Part shown: positions 44,881 through 54,807 of the stretch, piece by piece
How the letters are laid out: every line of letters starts with the position of its first letter
Numbering within the stretch: position 1 is the stretch's first letter
Assembly (NCBI RefSeq): GCF_014127105.1
Contig: NZ_CP059902.1
Coordinates: 1,459,001-1,523,000 of the forward strand
DNA from: Devosia sp. MC521
GTDB lineage: Bacteria; Pseudomonadota; Alphaproteobacteria; Rhizobiales; Devosiaceae
Length of the DNA: 64,000 bases
Direction of reading: 5' to 3'
Notes under the pieces: model-generated
Seen by the model: the letters and a program-made list of their open reading frames with translations, nothing else
Told to the model about the DNA's origin: nothing
Databases searched by the model: none
Made by a program: the position numbers and the translations under genes

Positions 44881-45960
44881 ATGCTTGGATATGCGATAAA
44901 GCGTCTACTGAGCGCCATCCCTGTGCTGTTTGGCATTCTGCTGGTCACGTTCTCACTCTCTCGCCTGATACCCGGCGACCCCTGTAAAGCCATGCTGGGT
45001 GACAAGGTCAGCGAAGCGACCTGTATCGAGTTTGAGCGCAGTTTTGGGCTGGATCAGCCTATATGGGTGCAATTCTTCTATTATATCCGTGACGTCGCCC
45101 AGGGTGACTTCGGCAATTCCATTCGCTTTTCGCGTCCGGTAACCCAGATCATCATTGAGCGTCTGCCGATGACCATGGAGCTGGCACTGTCGGCTCTGGT
45201 GATCGCCACGATCTGCGGCATCGCTATCGGCATTTTCGCCGCTCGCCGTCACAACACCGCCGCTGACGTCGGCACCATGGCTATCGCCAATGTCGGTATT
45301 GCTATGCCGGTGTTCTGGCTTGGTCTGATGATGGCCTATGTCTTTGGCGTTATGCTCAAAGGTACCCCGTTCTGGCTTCCGCCCTCTGGGCGTTTGACGG
45401 CTGGTTTGGTGTCCGTGCCCTTCTATGAGGCATGGGGTTGGGAAATCACCAAGGGCACGTTCTTCGGCCAGATCGCCGAGTTCATCTCCAACTTCTTCAT
45501 TTTCAACGCGCTGATCACCTTCAACTGGACCGTCTTCAATGACGCGGTCCGCCACATGATTTTGCCTGCAATGGCCGTGGCGACCATTCCAATGGCGGTT
45601 ATCGCGCGTATGACCCGGTCCTCGCTCCTCGACGTCCTCGGTCGCGACTATGTCCGCACCGCGCGCGCCAAGGGTGTGCCCGACAATAAAGTCGTTCAGC
45701 GCCATGCGCTTGGCAACGCCATGCTGCCTGTCGTCACCATTCTGGGCCTGCAAATGGGCGCGCTTTTGAGCGGCGCCGTTCTCACCGAGACCGTTTTTGG
45801 CTTGGCTGGGGTAGGGCGCATGTTGATGGAGGCGATCTTCGCCCGCGACTACCCAATCGTACAGGGTTTCACCGTGCTCATCGCCACCATTTACGTGGTC
45901 GTGAACCTCATCGTGGACCTCTCCTATACCTACCTCGATCCGCGCGTACGGCCGCAATAG
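44881..45960 (+). CDS. ABC permease, DppB type
   Basis: A 359-residue inner-membrane permease: N-terminal helix, LIPGDPCKAMLG, then five helices, with the ATPase-contact loop DYVRTARAKGVPDNKVV. A long periplasmic insert (about residues 160-215) lies between helices 3 and 4. It pairs with the following DppC-type subunit, whose start is 9 bp on. Confidence 0.93.
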   Translation: MLGYAIKRLLSAIPVLFGILLVTFSLSRLIPGDPCKAMLGDKVSEATCIEFERSFGLDQPIWVQFFYYIRDVAQGDFGNSIRFSRPVTQIIIERLPMTMELALSALVIATICGIAIGIFAARRHNTAADVGTMAIANVGIAMPVFWLGLMMAYVFGVMLKGTPFWLPPSGRLTAGLVSVPFYEAWGWEITKGTFFGQIAEFISNFFIFNALITFNWTVFNDAVRHMILPAMAVATIPMAVIARMTRSSLLDVLGRDYVRTARAKGVPDNKVVQRHALGNAMLPVVTILGLQMGALLSGAVLTETVFGLAGVGRMLMEAIFARDYPIVQGFTVLIATIYVVVNLIVDLSYTYLDPRVRPQ

Positions 45961-45969
45961 GACCCTGAT

Positions 45970-46923
45970 ATGAATAGCCTAAATACTGTAACTGCCAGGG
46001 CCGCTGAAATCGTGCTGGAAGAGGGCCTGCTCGGCGATCCAGTGCCGCTATGGAAGCAGACGTGGAAGCGTCTCCTGCGTAAGCGCTCGGCCCAAGTGGG
46101 CATGCTCTTCATCGGCTTTATGGTGTTGGTCGCAATCTTTGCGCCGCTCATTGCGCCCTATGATCCAAATCAGGTGCTGCTTGGCGTTGAGGATATCAAA
46201 CGCCGCGAAGCGCCATGTATCCATATGTTCGGCTGCGATGTTGCCAAGCCCCAGCATTTGATGGGCATTGACGGCAACGCTCGCGACGTCTTTTCCCGTA
46301 TTGTCTATGGCTCCCGCATCAGTCTGATGATCGGCATTGTCACCGTTTCTGCGGCTCTCGTTATGGGCGTGCTGCTCGGCGCAATCGCTGGCTACTTCGG
46401 TGGCTGGCTCGACAACATCATCATGCGCATCATGGACGTCATTCTCGGCTTCCCATCTCTGCTTCTGGCTATCGCCATTGTCGCCGTGCTGGGGCCTGGC
46501 ATCGTCAACGCGCTATTGGCCATATCCGTGGTCTCTGTGCCCGGATACGCCCGTGTGACGCGGGCCAGCGTGTTGTCGGTAAAGTCACAAGACTTCGTTG
46601 CTGCCAGCCGCGTCCTTGGCGCGAGCAAGTGGCGCATTCTGTTCACCCGCGTTCTGCCGAACTCGCTCACCCCGATTGTGGTTCTTGCCACTATGGGCGT
46701 CGCTGGCGGCATTCTTGAAGCTGCGGGCTTGAGCTTCCTTGGTCTTGGCGCTCAGCCGCCAATGGCTGAATGGGGCACCATGCTCGGTAGCGAGAAAGAC
46801 CAGATCTTCTCCGCACCGCACTTGGTCTTTTTCCCCGGCATCGCCATCGTCATCACCGTACTCGGCTTCAACCTGCTGGGTGATGGTCTGCGCGATGCGC
46901 TCGACCCACGTTTGAACTCGTGA
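45970..46923 (+). CDS. ABC permease, DppC type
   Basis: 317 residues with the N-terminal cytoplasmic stretch and OppC-type helix, then five helices. The EAA loop is DFVAASRVLGASKWRILF. Compare the fused version at 28805-31306: here the permease is a separate chain, the ordinary state. Confidence 0.93.
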   Translation: MNSLNTVTARAAEIVLEEGLLGDPVPLWKQTWKRLLRKRSAQVGMLFIGFMVLVAIFAPLIAPYDPNQVLLGVEDIKRREAPCIHMFGCDVAKPQHLMGIDGNARDVFSRIVYGSRISLMIGIVTVSAALVMGVLLGAIAGYFGGWLDNIIMRIMDVILGFPSLLLAIAIVAVLGPGIVNALLAISVVSVPGYARVTRASVLSVKSQDFVAASRVLGASKWRILFTRVLPNSLTPIVVLATMGVAGGILEAAGLSFLGLGAQPPMAEWGTMLGSEKDQIFSAPHLVFFPGIAIVITVLGFNLLGDGLRDALDPRLNS

Positions 46924-46930
46924 GGCGGCG

Positions 46931-47947
46931 ATGAGCGAACCAATCCTTCAGGTCCGAGACCTCAGCACTCTCTTCACCACGCGCAACGGCAATGCCCTTG
47001 CCGTCGATAAAGTCTCGTTTGATTTGAAAGCGGGGGAGACCCTGTGTGTCGTCGGCGAGAGCGGTTGCGGCAAGTCCATTACCGCCCTGAGCATTGCCGG
47101 CCTTGTCCCCTATCCGGGCAAGGTCGTCGGCGGCGAGGTCATGCTTGGCGGCATCGATCTGCGCCGTATGACCGCAGCGGAAACCTCAAGAATCCGCGGC
47201 AATCGCCTGTCGATGATCTTTCAGGACCCGTCGTCTGCGCTGAACCCGGTGCACACTGTCGGGAAACAGATCGCAGAGGTCTATCGCCTACACAAAGGCA
47301 TGACCGAGGCCGAGGCCAAAGCGGCGGCCATCAAGCTTCTTGCCGCTGTCGGCATTCCTGATCCTGAGCGCCGCATGAAGGCCTATCCGCACGAAATGTC
47401 GGGCGGCATGGCACAGCGCATCATGATCGCCATGGCTCTGGCCTGTCAGCCTGAAGTGCTGATCGCCGACGAGCCAACCACAGCCCTCGACGTGACCATT
47501 CAGGCGCAAATCCTTGAGCTGATGCGCGAGCTGCAAAAGGATTTTGGCACTGCCATTATTCTGATCACCCACGATCTGGGCGTCGTTGCTGAAATGGCTG
47601 ACCATGTAGCGGTCATGTATGCGGGGCAGGTGGTTGAATATGCCGACGTGCGGACCTTGTTCCGCTCGCCTCAGCATCCCTACACCAAAGCGCTTCTGCG
47701 CTCGATCCCGAGCATGGATGCCGGGCAGGAGATGCTCGAAGTCATCGAGGGCCGCGTCCCGCAACTGACGCACCTGCCGCAGGGCTGTCGTTTTGCGCCG
47801 CGTTGCACGGCGCGCCGCGAAGTCGATGAGCCGCGCTGCACAAGTCTCGTTCCGGACCTGCTGCCCGTTGCCCCCGATCACCATTCCCGGTGTTGGCTGA
47901 CGGCGTCGTCCGCTACCGAAATGCATAAACAGGCTGAACTACTATGA
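46931..47947 (+). CDS. Peptide ABC transporter ATPase, DppD type
   Basis: 338 residues: Walker A GESGCGKS, signature [15 protein letters not shown], Walker [12 protein letters not shown], and a C-terminal oligopeptide-type extension with cysteines ([18 protein letters not shown]), which in relatives binds a 4Fe-4S cluster. The stop overlaps the next start by 4 bp. Confidence 0.94.
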   Translation: MSEPILQVRDLSTLFTTRNGNALAVDKVSFDLKAGETLCVVGESGCGKSITALSIAGLVPYPGKVVGGEVMLGGIDLRRMTAAETSRIRGNRLSMIFQDPSSALNPVHTVGKQIAEVYRLHKGMTEAEAKAAAIKLLAAVGIPDPERRMKAYPHEMSGGMAQRIMIAMALACQPEVLIADEPTTALDVTIQAQILELMRELQKDFGTAIILITHDLGVVAEMADHVAVMYAGQVVEYADVRTLFRSPQHPYTKALLRSIPSMDAGQEMLEVIEGRVPQLTHLPQGCRFAPRCTARREVDEPRCTSLVPDLLPVAPDHHSRCWLTASSATEMHKQAELL

Positions 47948-48945
47948 CCGCCTTGTTGGAATTGCGCGATGTGAAAAAAGAGTTCGCCGTCACCGGCGGT
48001 CTCTTCCAACGCGTCGTTGGCAAAGTCGCGGCGGTGAACTCCGTCAATCTCGCCATCGAAAAGGGCAAAACCCTTGGGGTGGTGGGCGAGAGTGGCTGCG
48101 GAAAGTCGACCCTTGCACGCGTTGTTGTCGGCCTTCATCCCGCCACCGGCGGCGAGGTCATCTTTGACGGCAAGCAGATCAACAAGGGCGACGCTGGCGT
48201 CAGCTTTGAAGCCAGCCGCCGCATCCAGATGGTCTTTCAGGACCCGTACTCATCGCTCGATCCGCGCCTGCCGATTGGTCGGTCAATCGCCGAAGGCCTG
48301 GCTGTCCACGGCATCGGCAATGAGGCGAGCCGCCGAAAGGCCGTCGGAGAGATCCTCCAGCGCGTCGGCTTGCCAGCGCAAGCGGCGGATCGTTATCCGC
48401 ATGAGTTCTCTGGCGGTCAGCGTCAGCGCATCGGCATTGCCCGGGCGCTGATCCTCGAGCCCGAATTGCTGGTCTGTGACGAACCCACGTCTGCCCTCGA
48501 CGTCTCGGTTCAGGCTCAGATCCTCAACCTGTTGCGCGTGCTCAAGAGCGAGTTGAACCTCACAATGATGTTCATCTCGCACAATCTCGCCGTCGTCCGT
48601 CACATCGCCGACGACGTCGTGGTGATGTATCTCGGTCACGTCGTCGAGATGGCGCCATCGGCCGAGCTCTTCGCTAATCCCCGCCACCCCTATGCGCAGG
48701 CATTATTGTCCGCGACCCCGGTGGCTGACCCAGACCGTCGGGGCACACGACTGCGTCTGACTGGCGAGCTCCCCTCGCCAATGAACCCGCCAGCCGGATG
48801 CCCCTTCAATCCGCGTTGCCCATTGGCCAACGATCGTTGCCGGAGCGAAGTGCCGACACTGGCGCAAGCCGGTGCCGCCCGCGTCGCCTGCCACGCCGTC
48901 CAAGAGGGGCGGGCCTCTAAGCTGGACTCCCTCATTCCAGCTTAA
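47944..48945 (+). CDS. Peptide ABC transporter ATPase, DppF type
   Basis: 333 residues: Walker [10 protein letters not shown], signature FSGGQRQRIGIARAL, Walker B VCDEPTSALD, and the cysteine-containing C-terminal extension (CPFNPRCPLANDRC). Forms the heterodimer with the preceding ATPase. Last gene of the operon; a strong terminator follows. Confidence 0.94.
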   Translation: MTALLELRDVKKEFAVTGGLFQRVVGKVAAVNSVNLAIEKGKTLGVVGESGCGKSTLARVVVGLHPATGGEVIFDGKQINKGDAGVSFEASRRIQMVFQDPYSSLDPRLPIGRSIAEGLAVHGIGNEASRRKAVGEILQRVGLPAQAADRYPHEFSGGQRQRIGIARALILEPELLVCDEPTSALDVSVQAQILNLLRVLKSELNLTMMFISHNLAVVRHIADDVVVMYLGHVVEMAPSAELFANPRHPYAQALLSATPVADPDRRGTRLRLTGELPSPMNPPAGCPFNPRCPLANDRCRSEVPTLAQAGAARVACHAVQEGRASKLDSLIPA

Positions 48946-48973
48946 ACCAGGGCCAAGCACCGCAAAAGCTCAA

Positions 48974-49001
48974 GGCGTCTCCATTGGAGGCGCCATTTTT
49001 T
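48974..49001 (+). terminator. Terminator of the second peptide ABC operon
   Basis: A 9-bp stem GGCGTCTCC/GGAGGCGCC (one G-T pair), loop ATT, then six T. Confidence 0.88.
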
Positions 49002-49140
49002 CGTGTTCTGGAGAGGGCATGCCCCTCGATAAAGCCCCCGTCAAGCCCTTCACGGCGCCCAAAAGTGCCAGCCAAGTGCCAATGATAGGCCCATCGACGC
49101 CACAGATGTTGAAAAGCTTTGAGAATTTTCTTGGGCCCGC

Positions 49141-49169
49141 TTTACAGGCGCAAATCACGCCCCTATACA
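49141..49169 (+). promoter_or_regulatory. Promoter of tRNA-Asp
   Basis: TTTACA and TATACA are 17 bp apart; transcription would begin about 30 nt before the tRNA. Confidence 0.6.
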
Positions 49170-49206
49170 GAGCCCACGTTGCGCCGAACGAGAGTTCGCA
49201 AGCGCT

Positions 49207-49283
<77 letters not shown>

Positions 49284-49529
49284 TTTTCTTTCATGAAATT
49301 GCTGTTCTGAAGACAGGGTGCCCTTGCTATGTCCTTGCCCTTTAGTGGCTTTCGGGCAGTCGGAATGTTGACTGGAATGTCTGTCGCTTGAAGCCTGTAA
49401 TTCGCACCGTTTTGGGCAGTGCGTCACCAAGACGAGTGCGATCCCTTACAGTCTCGTTTTACCTTGTGAAGAATGGTGCCTCCCAGATACTCGTCGGCCA
49501 ACCGGGGAGGCTTGTTTGGTGTAGGCTCT

Positions 49530-49865
49530 CTAGTGACTGATCATCCAAGGTCTGGCGGCAGGGAAGCTCTTGGAGCCGTCGGCTCGGACCAAGGTGGAGC
49601 GCCCCTTCTTTCCGGTGCTGCTGCAACACGAGCAGCCTGGTCCATGCGCTGATCCACCCCGTTTGGGCTCGTGGCGCGCCCGCTCATTGGTGGCAAAAGC
49701 CTGCCGCTGTGAGGCCTCCATGCCCGCAATGTAGGGGACTGTAAGGAAAGCCCGCGGCGCGGGCCCTCCACAGCTTGGGCAGGCACAGGGCTCTGCCGAT
49801 TGGGCCATGGGACGCACAGCCGAGAACGGGCCGCAGTCCTGACATTGATAGTCATAATTGGCCAT
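49530..49865 (-). CDS. fmdB: FmdB family zinc ribbon protein
   Basis: 111 residues. The N-terminal zinc ribbon is CQDCG (Cys8, Cys11) with CPSCGG about 20 residues on, and a second CSCC group lies at residues 78-81. FmdB was described in Methylophilus as a regulator of formamidase expression, though its mechanism is unclear. Located 9 bp after fmdA on the same strand, it closes the amide operon. Confidence 0.85.
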   Translation of the reverse strand: MANYDYQCQDCGPFSAVRPMAQSAEPCACPSCGGPAPRAFLTVPYIAGMEASQRQAFATNERARHEPKRGGSAHGPGCSCCSSTGKKGRSTLVRADGSKSFPAARPWMISH

Positions 49866-49874
49866 GATGTTCCC

Positions 49875-51104
49875 CTAGAGGTCGCGCGCCAGCGGCATGT
49901 CCACCGAGCCATCGAGGAACTTCTTTGGCCCCTCGGAGCCGGGCATGATGTCGAACTCGAAGATGTCCGTCGGCAGCCATAGTGTGGCGCAGGCATTGGG
50001 AATGTCGACCACGCCAGAGATATGGCCCTGCACCGGCGCTGTGCCGAGGATCGAATAGGCCTGAGCGCCCGAGTATCCGAATTTCTTGAGATATTCTATG
50101 GCGTTGAGGCAGGCCTGGCGATAGGCCGTGGTGACATCGAGATAGTGCTGGGTGCCGCTCTCGTCGACAGAAATGCCTTCAAAGATGAGGTAGTCATCAT
50201 ATTTAGGGGTGATTGGAGAAGGGCGGAAGATCGGGTTTTTGATCCCATATTTGGCCATGCCGTCTTTGATCAGACTGACGCGAATATGCAGCCAGCCCGC
50301 CATCTCGATAGCGCCGCAGAAGGTAATTTCGCCGTCACCCTGACTGAAGTGCAAATCGCCCATCGAGAGGCCCGCACCCTCGGTATAGACGGGGAAATAG
50401 ATCTTGGAGCCGCGGGAGAGGTCCTTGATATCGCAATTGCCGCCGTGTTCGCGCGGCGGCACCGTGCGTGCGGCCGTTTTAGCGGCGGCGTCAAAGGCAT
50501 CGCCCTTCAGCGGGCCAAGATGGGCGGCATTGACCTCTGGGAGTTTGGCGAGCGAAGGGACGCGGGTTGGATCGGTATCGTTGAGCTTTTTCTCGCGCGT
50601 GTTCCACAGGTCGAGCATTTTATGATCGGGCAGGCAGCCGATCAGGCCGGGGTGTATGAGGCCTGCATATTTGACACCCGGAATGTGGCGGGACTCGGTG
50701 AACATGCCTTTGAAATCCCAGATGGATTTCTGAGCACTCGGAAAATGCTTGTCGAGAAAACCGCCGCCATTGTTGACGGAAAAGAAGCCGTTAAAGCCCC
50801 AAAGGGAGTCTTCAAAAGCGCCGATGTCGAGAATGTCGACGACGAGCAGATCGCCCGGCTGTGCGCCTTTAACTCCGATTGGACCTGAGAGAAAGTGGAC
50901 CTGATTGAGATCGACATCGCGCACGTCGGCGGCGCTGTCGTCGTTTTTGATCTGGCCGCCAGTCCAGTCATAAGTTTCGACCTTGAAGTCATCGCCCGGC
51001 TCGACCCAACAGGCCATCGGAATGTCTGGATGCCAACGGTTGTGGATCTTCTCGTTGGTGTATGGGCTTTCGTTGAGATCGACCTTGATCAGTGTTTCGG
51101 TCAT
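49875..51104 (-). CDS. fmdA: Formamidase/acetamidase
   Basis: A 409-residue amide hydrolase that splits formamide (and short amides) to ammonia and the acid. The conserved HFLSGPIGVKGAQPGD, GNCDIKDL and MGDLHFSQGDGE segments of the family are present. An AGAGGAG site 6 nt upstream fixes the ATG at 51104; the frame is open for 49 codons beyond without family similarity. Follows the transporter genes directly, so the imported amide is hydrolysed at once to feed nitrogen. Confidence 0.94.
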   Translation of the reverse strand: MTETLIKVDLNESPYTNEKIHNRWHPDIPMACWVEPGDDFKVETYDWTGGQIKNDDSAADVRDVDLNQVHFLSGPIGVKGAQPGDLLVVDILDIGAFEDSLWGFNGFFSVNNGGGFLDKHFPSAQKSIWDFKGMFTESRHIPGVKYAGLIHPGLIGCLPDHKMLDLWNTREKKLNDTDPTRVPSLAKLPEVNAAHLGPLKGDAFDAAAKTAARTVPPREHGGNCDIKDLSRGSKIYFPVYTEGAGLSMGDLHFSQGDGEITFCGAIEMAGWLHIRVSLIKDGMAKYGIKNPIFRPSPITPKYDDYLIFEGISVDESGTQHYLDVTTAYRQACLNAIEYLKKFGYSGAQAYSILGTAPVQGHISGVVDIPNACATLWLPTDIFEFDIMPGSEGPKKFLDGSVDMPLARDL

Positions 51105-51138
51105 GTCTGCTCCTCTTTTAGGCGATGAATGGCAATGG

Positions 51139-51828
51139 CTAGACGGAAAGAAATGAGGAGACTTTCGCCTCATCGATGCCGGCGCGGGGGCTTTCGTGGA
51201 CGATCTCGCCATTTTCGATGACCAGCACGCGGTCAGCGATATCGAGCGCAAAGCTCAGCACCTGTTCAGAAACGACGATGGAGAGGCCTTTGTCGTCGCG
51301 GATGCGGCGCAGGGTCCGGGCGATCTCTTTGATGATCGAGGGCTGAATGCCCTCGGTGGGTTCATCCAGCAGCAAAACTTTTGGACGCGAGGCCAGCGCT
51401 CTGGCGATTGCCAGCTGTTGCTGCTGGCCGCCCGAAAGATTGCCTCCGCGACGTCCCTTCATTTCGAGGAGCACGGGAAAAAGCTCATAGAGGTCGGGCG
51501 GCACCTCGCGGTCGTCGGTGACGGTGAGGCCGGTCTCGATGTTCTCTTTCACTGTCATGGTCGAAAAGATCATGCGGCCTTGTGGGACATAGGCGAGGCC
51601 AGAGCGGACGCGGTCGAAGCTTTCGGCGGTCTCCACCAGCTTGCCGTCAACGGCGATTGTGCCGCTCCGTGAGGGGACAATGCCCATGAGCGACTTCATA
51701 AGTGTGGTTTTGCCCATGCCGTTGCGGCCCATGATGGCGACAATCTCGCCGGGAGCGACATCGAGCGAGACGCCATGGATGACTTCACTCTGACCGTAGG
51801 AAACGCGCAGCTTGTCGATTGCGAGCAT
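51139..51828 (-). CDS. urtE: Urea/amide ABC transporter ATPase UrtE
   Basis: 229 residues: Walker A GRNGMGKTT, signature LSGGQQQQLAIARAL, Walker B LLDEPTEGIQPSI, the UrtE/LivF form. AGGAGG lies 6 bp upstream of the ATG. It works with UrtD as ATPase pair of the branched-chain-type importer. Confidence 0.93.
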   Translation of the reverse strand: MLAIDKLRVSYGQSEVIHGVSLDVAPGEIVAIMGRNGMGKTTLMKSLMGIVPSRSGTIAVDGKLVETAESFDRVRSGLAYVPQGRMIFSTMTVKENIETGLTVTDDREVPPDLYELFPVLLEMKGRRGGNLSGGQQQQLAIARALASRPKVLLLDEPTEGIQPSIIKEIARTLRRIRDDKGLSIVVSEQVLSFALDIADRVLVIENGEIVHESPRAGIDEAKVSSFLSV

Positions 51829-51837
51829 GATGGCCTC

Positions 51838-52599
51838 CTAATGACCGAGATAGACTTCGACGACTTTGGGATCGTTTTGGACATGATCCATGGTGCCCTC
51901 TGAAAGCACCTTGCCTTGGTGCAAGACCGTGACCCGGTGGGCGATGTCCTCGACGAACTTCATGTCGTGCTCGATGACGATCACGGAGTGCTGCTTGATG
52001 ATGGTGTTGAGCAGCTCAGCGGTTTTGATGCGCTCGGCGACACTCATCCCGGCAACGGGTTCGTCCAGCATCAGCAGTTCGGGTTTCTGGATCAGCAGCA
52101 TGCCGATTTCGAGCCATTGCTTTTGGCCGTGGCTGAGAATGGCGGCTTCCGTATCTAGGTGATCTTTGAGGAAGATCATCTCCGCGATCTCCTCGACCCG
52201 GTTGGTCACCTCATGATCGCGCCGAAAGGCCAAAGCACCCCAGACGGTTTTCCCGCGCGGAAACGAGAGTTCGAGGTTTACGAAAACCGTCAAATCCTCG
52301 TAGATGGATGGGTTCTGAAATTTCCGCCCAACCCCGGTGTGAACGATCTGGTGTTCCTTCATCATCGTCAGTTCCTTGCCGCGGAAACGGACGGAACCGG
52401 ATGTTGCTTTCGTTCGACCGCAGATGAGGTCGAGAACGGTTGTTTTTCCCGCCCCATTGGGGCCGATGATGACGCGGATCTCGTTCTCATCGACGTAAAA
52501 GGACAGGTCGTTCACGGCCTTGAAACCATCGAAGGACACGGTGAGGCCTTCGACTGCGAGCAGGAAATCCTTCGGCGCTACGTCTGAAATGAACGTCAT
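51838..52599 (-). CDS. urtD: Urea/amide ABC transporter ATPase UrtD
   Basis: 253 residues of LivG/UrtD type: Walker A GPNGAGKTT, signature LSHGQKQWLEIGMLL (the SHGQ form seen in UrtD) and Walker B LMLDEPVAGM. The frame extends 107 codons upstream but only through urtC, so MTFISDVAPKDF is the start. 9 bp before urtE. Confidence 0.93.
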   Translation of the reverse strand: MTFISDVAPKDFLLAVEGLTVSFDGFKAVNDLSFYVDENEIRVIIGPNGAGKTTVLDLICGRTKATSGSVRFRGKELTMMKEHQIVHTGVGRKFQNPSIYEDLTVFVNLELSFPRGKTVWGALAFRRDHEVTNRVEEIAEMIFLKDHLDTEAAILSHGQKQWLEIGMLLIQKPELLMLDEPVAGMSVAERIKTAELLNTIIKQHSVIVIEHDMKFVEDIAHRVTVLHQGKVLSEGTMDHVQNDPKVVEVYLGH

Positions 52600-52610
52600 A
52601 GTTCGGGGTC

Positions 52611-53798
52611 CTATTCGGCTGCAGCTTGAGAGGGGATGGGAGCTATGGAGGCCACGGGCAGGGGCACAGGCGGCGCTGTGACGGGGGTAGTCGGAGCCGG
52701 GCGCGGCCGCTCCCGCAGGCGGGCCCAGATCGGCTCGACATAACTCTTCCAAATACCGGCCAAGCCGTTGGGGAAGGCCATGACAACGGCAATGAAGAGG
52801 CCGCCCATGGCAAAGAGCCAGAGTTCCGGAAAGCTCTCGGAAAACGTGGTCTTTGCCCAGTTCACCAGCAGAGCCCCGTAGACCGCGCCGAAGATCGACA
52901 GGCGTCCGCCGACAGCGCAAAAGATCACCATTTCGATGGATGGAACAATGCCGACAAAGGAGGGCGACATGAAGCCGACCTGGAGGGCGAACATGGCACC
53001 ACCAATGGCGGAGAAGGCAGCAGCGAGGCAGAAGACGAAAATCTTGAAATTGGCGACGTCATAGCCCGAGAACCGCACCCGATCCTCCTTGTCGCGCATA
53101 GCGATCAGGAGGCGGCCGGCCTTGGAGCCTTTGACGTAAAGAGCGATCAGGATAACGCCCAGCAGCAGCGCTGCATTGACGAAATAGAGGATGAACTTGG
53201 CGCTGTCGGTGCGGATATCCCATCCGAGCAGGGTTCGCAGGTCGGTCATGCCGTTGATGCCGCCCGTATACCCCTGTTGCCCAACGATCAGAATGGTCAG
53301 AATGGCGGCGATGGCCTGGGTGATGATGGCGAAGTAGACCCCGCCGACCCGGCGTTTGAACATGGCCGCGCCGATGATGTAGGCAAACACTGTCGGGACG
53401 ACGATGATCGCAAGGATCGCCACGGGGAAGGACTGGAACGGCACCCACCACCAGGGCAGCTCGGTCACCTGGTTCCAATCCATGAAATCGGGGATGCCCG
53501 GTGTCGACTGGATGGCCGTGTTTTCTGGCGATGACGCCTCGAGCTTGAGGAACATGGCCATGCAGTAGCCGCCAAGGCCAAAGAAGATGCCTTGGCCGAG
53601 GCTCAAAATGCCCCCTAAGCCCCAGCACAGAACGAGCCCTACGGCGACGAAGGCATAGGTCAGATATTTGCCCACGAGGTTGAGGCGGAAGAGATCGAGC
53701 GTTAGGGGCAAAACCAGCAGCAACAGCGCAGCGATGACTGCAAAGGCGAGGAGGTCTTTGTTTATCGGGCGTTTGGATGCAGAGGTCGCGAGTGACAT
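52611..53798 (-). CDS. urtC: Urea/amide ABC transporter permease UrtC
   Basis: 395 residues, eight or more membrane helices in LivM style, with a proline- and alanine-rich tail of about 35 residues. GAAGGAG at normal distance supports the start. It pairs with UrtB and follows it by 12 bp. Confidence 0.92.
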   Translation of the reverse strand: MSLATSASKRPINKDLLAFAVIAALLLLVLPLTLDLFRLNLVGKYLTYAFVAVGLVLCWGLGGILSLGQGIFFGLGGYCMAMFLKLEASSPENTAIQSTPGIPDFMDWNQVTELPWWWVPFQSFPVAILAIIVVPTVFAYIIGAAMFKRRVGGVYFAIITQAIAAILTILIVGQQGYTGGINGMTDLRTLLGWDIRTDSAKFILYFVNAALLLGVILIALYVKGSKAGRLLIAMRDKEDRVRFSGYDVANFKIFVFCLAAAFSAIGGAMFALQVGFMSPSFVGIVPSIEMVIFCAVGGRLSIFGAVYGALLVNWAKTTFSESFPELWLFAMGGLFIAVVMAFPNGLAGIWKSYVEPIWARLRERPRPAPTTPVTAPPVPLPVASIAPIPSQAAAE

Positions 53799-53810
53799 AA
53801 GAGTGCTCCT

Positions 53811-54737
53811 TCAGCGACGAATTTTGAGAGTGAACAGCCCCTGCGGGCGCAGCATCAAAATGCCGACCACGGTCAGCAAGGTGAGGACCTTAGCCATGGA
53901 GCCCGACAGGAAAAACTCCATTGTCGATTGCGCCTGGCTGATGGCGAAAGCGGATGCAATGGTGCCGAGAAGGCTGGCAGCGCCGCCGAAAACAACGACA
54001 AGGAAGGTATCGACGATATAGAGTTGGCCTGAGGTTGGGCCCGTCGAGCCGATCATGGTGAAGGCCGATCCTGCGACCCCGGCAATCCCACACCCAAGAC
54101 CAAAGGTCAGACGATCGACCCGCTTGGTGTCAATGCCAACAGCCCCCGCCATCACCCGGTTCTGGGTCACGGCACGCACCTGCTTGCCCCAACGGGATTT
54201 GAACATCAGCAGGAAAACGCTCGTGGCGATCAGTGTCGTCAGGCCCATGACGAAGAGGCCATTGATCGGCACTTCGATGATATCGGTGAGGGGAAGCGAT
54301 CCCATCATCCAGTCGGGCAGGGTGACACCCACTTCGCGCGCACCAAACACGGTGCGATAGAGCTGTTGCAGAATGAGGCTGAGCCCCCAGGTTGCGAGCA
54401 GAGTGTCGAGTGGGCGTCGGTAGAGATGCCGGATCATCGACCATTCCACCAAAACCCCCAGCGTAAAGCTGGCGCAAAAGGCCAAGGCCATGGCGATAAA
54501 GAAATAGACTGGGAACAGTGCCGGGGCAAAACTGGTGACGAAAAGGCTGACGCCCCAAGTGGTATAGGCACCCAGGATCATGAATTCGCCATGCGCCATG
54601 TTGATGACGCCCATCTGTCCGAAGATGATGGCTAGGCCCAGCGCCATAAGCACGAAGACCGAAAACAAGCTCAGCCCGGCAAAGCCCTGCATCGCCAGGA
54701 TCGAGAAAAACTGGTCATATGTGTAATCACCGATCAT
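53811..54737 (-). CDS. urtB: Urea/amide ABC transporter permease UrtB
   Basis: 308 residues with eight or so helices of the LivH/UrtB family (GVINMAHGEFMILGAYTTW near residue 44). The long periplasmic N-terminal extension of some UrtB proteins is missing, so it resembles the amide-transporter type (FmdE of Methylophilus) as much as UrtB of cyanobacteria. Confidence 0.9.
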   Translation of the reverse strand: MIGDYTYDQFFSILAMQGFAGLSLFSVFVLMALGLAIIFGQMGVINMAHGEFMILGAYTTWGVSLFVTSFAPALFPVYFFIAMALAFCASFTLGVLVEWSMIRHLYRRPLDTLLATWGLSLILQQLYRTVFGAREVGVTLPDWMMGSLPLTDIIEVPINGLFVMGLTTLIATSVFLLMFKSRWGKQVRAVTQNRVMAGAVGIDTKRVDRLTFGLGCGIAGVAGSAFTMIGSTGPTSGQLYIVDTFLVVVFGGAASLLGTIASAFAISQAQSTMEFFLSGSMAKVLTLLTVVGILMLRPQGLFTLKIRR

Positions 54738-54765
54738 TTGCGCCTCGCTAATTGATGGAGAGTTT

Positions 54766-54787
54766 GGCGGCCCCTAAAGGGACCGCC
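54766..54787 (-). terminator. Hairpin between urtA and urtB
   Basis: On the minus strand GGCGGTCCC pairs with GGGGCCGCC around a TTTA loop (one G-T pair). No T tract. It follows the binding-protein gene as in the other two ABC operons. Confidence 0.5.
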
Positions 54788-54807
54788 GTTGGCGTCAGAA
54801 AATCGGC

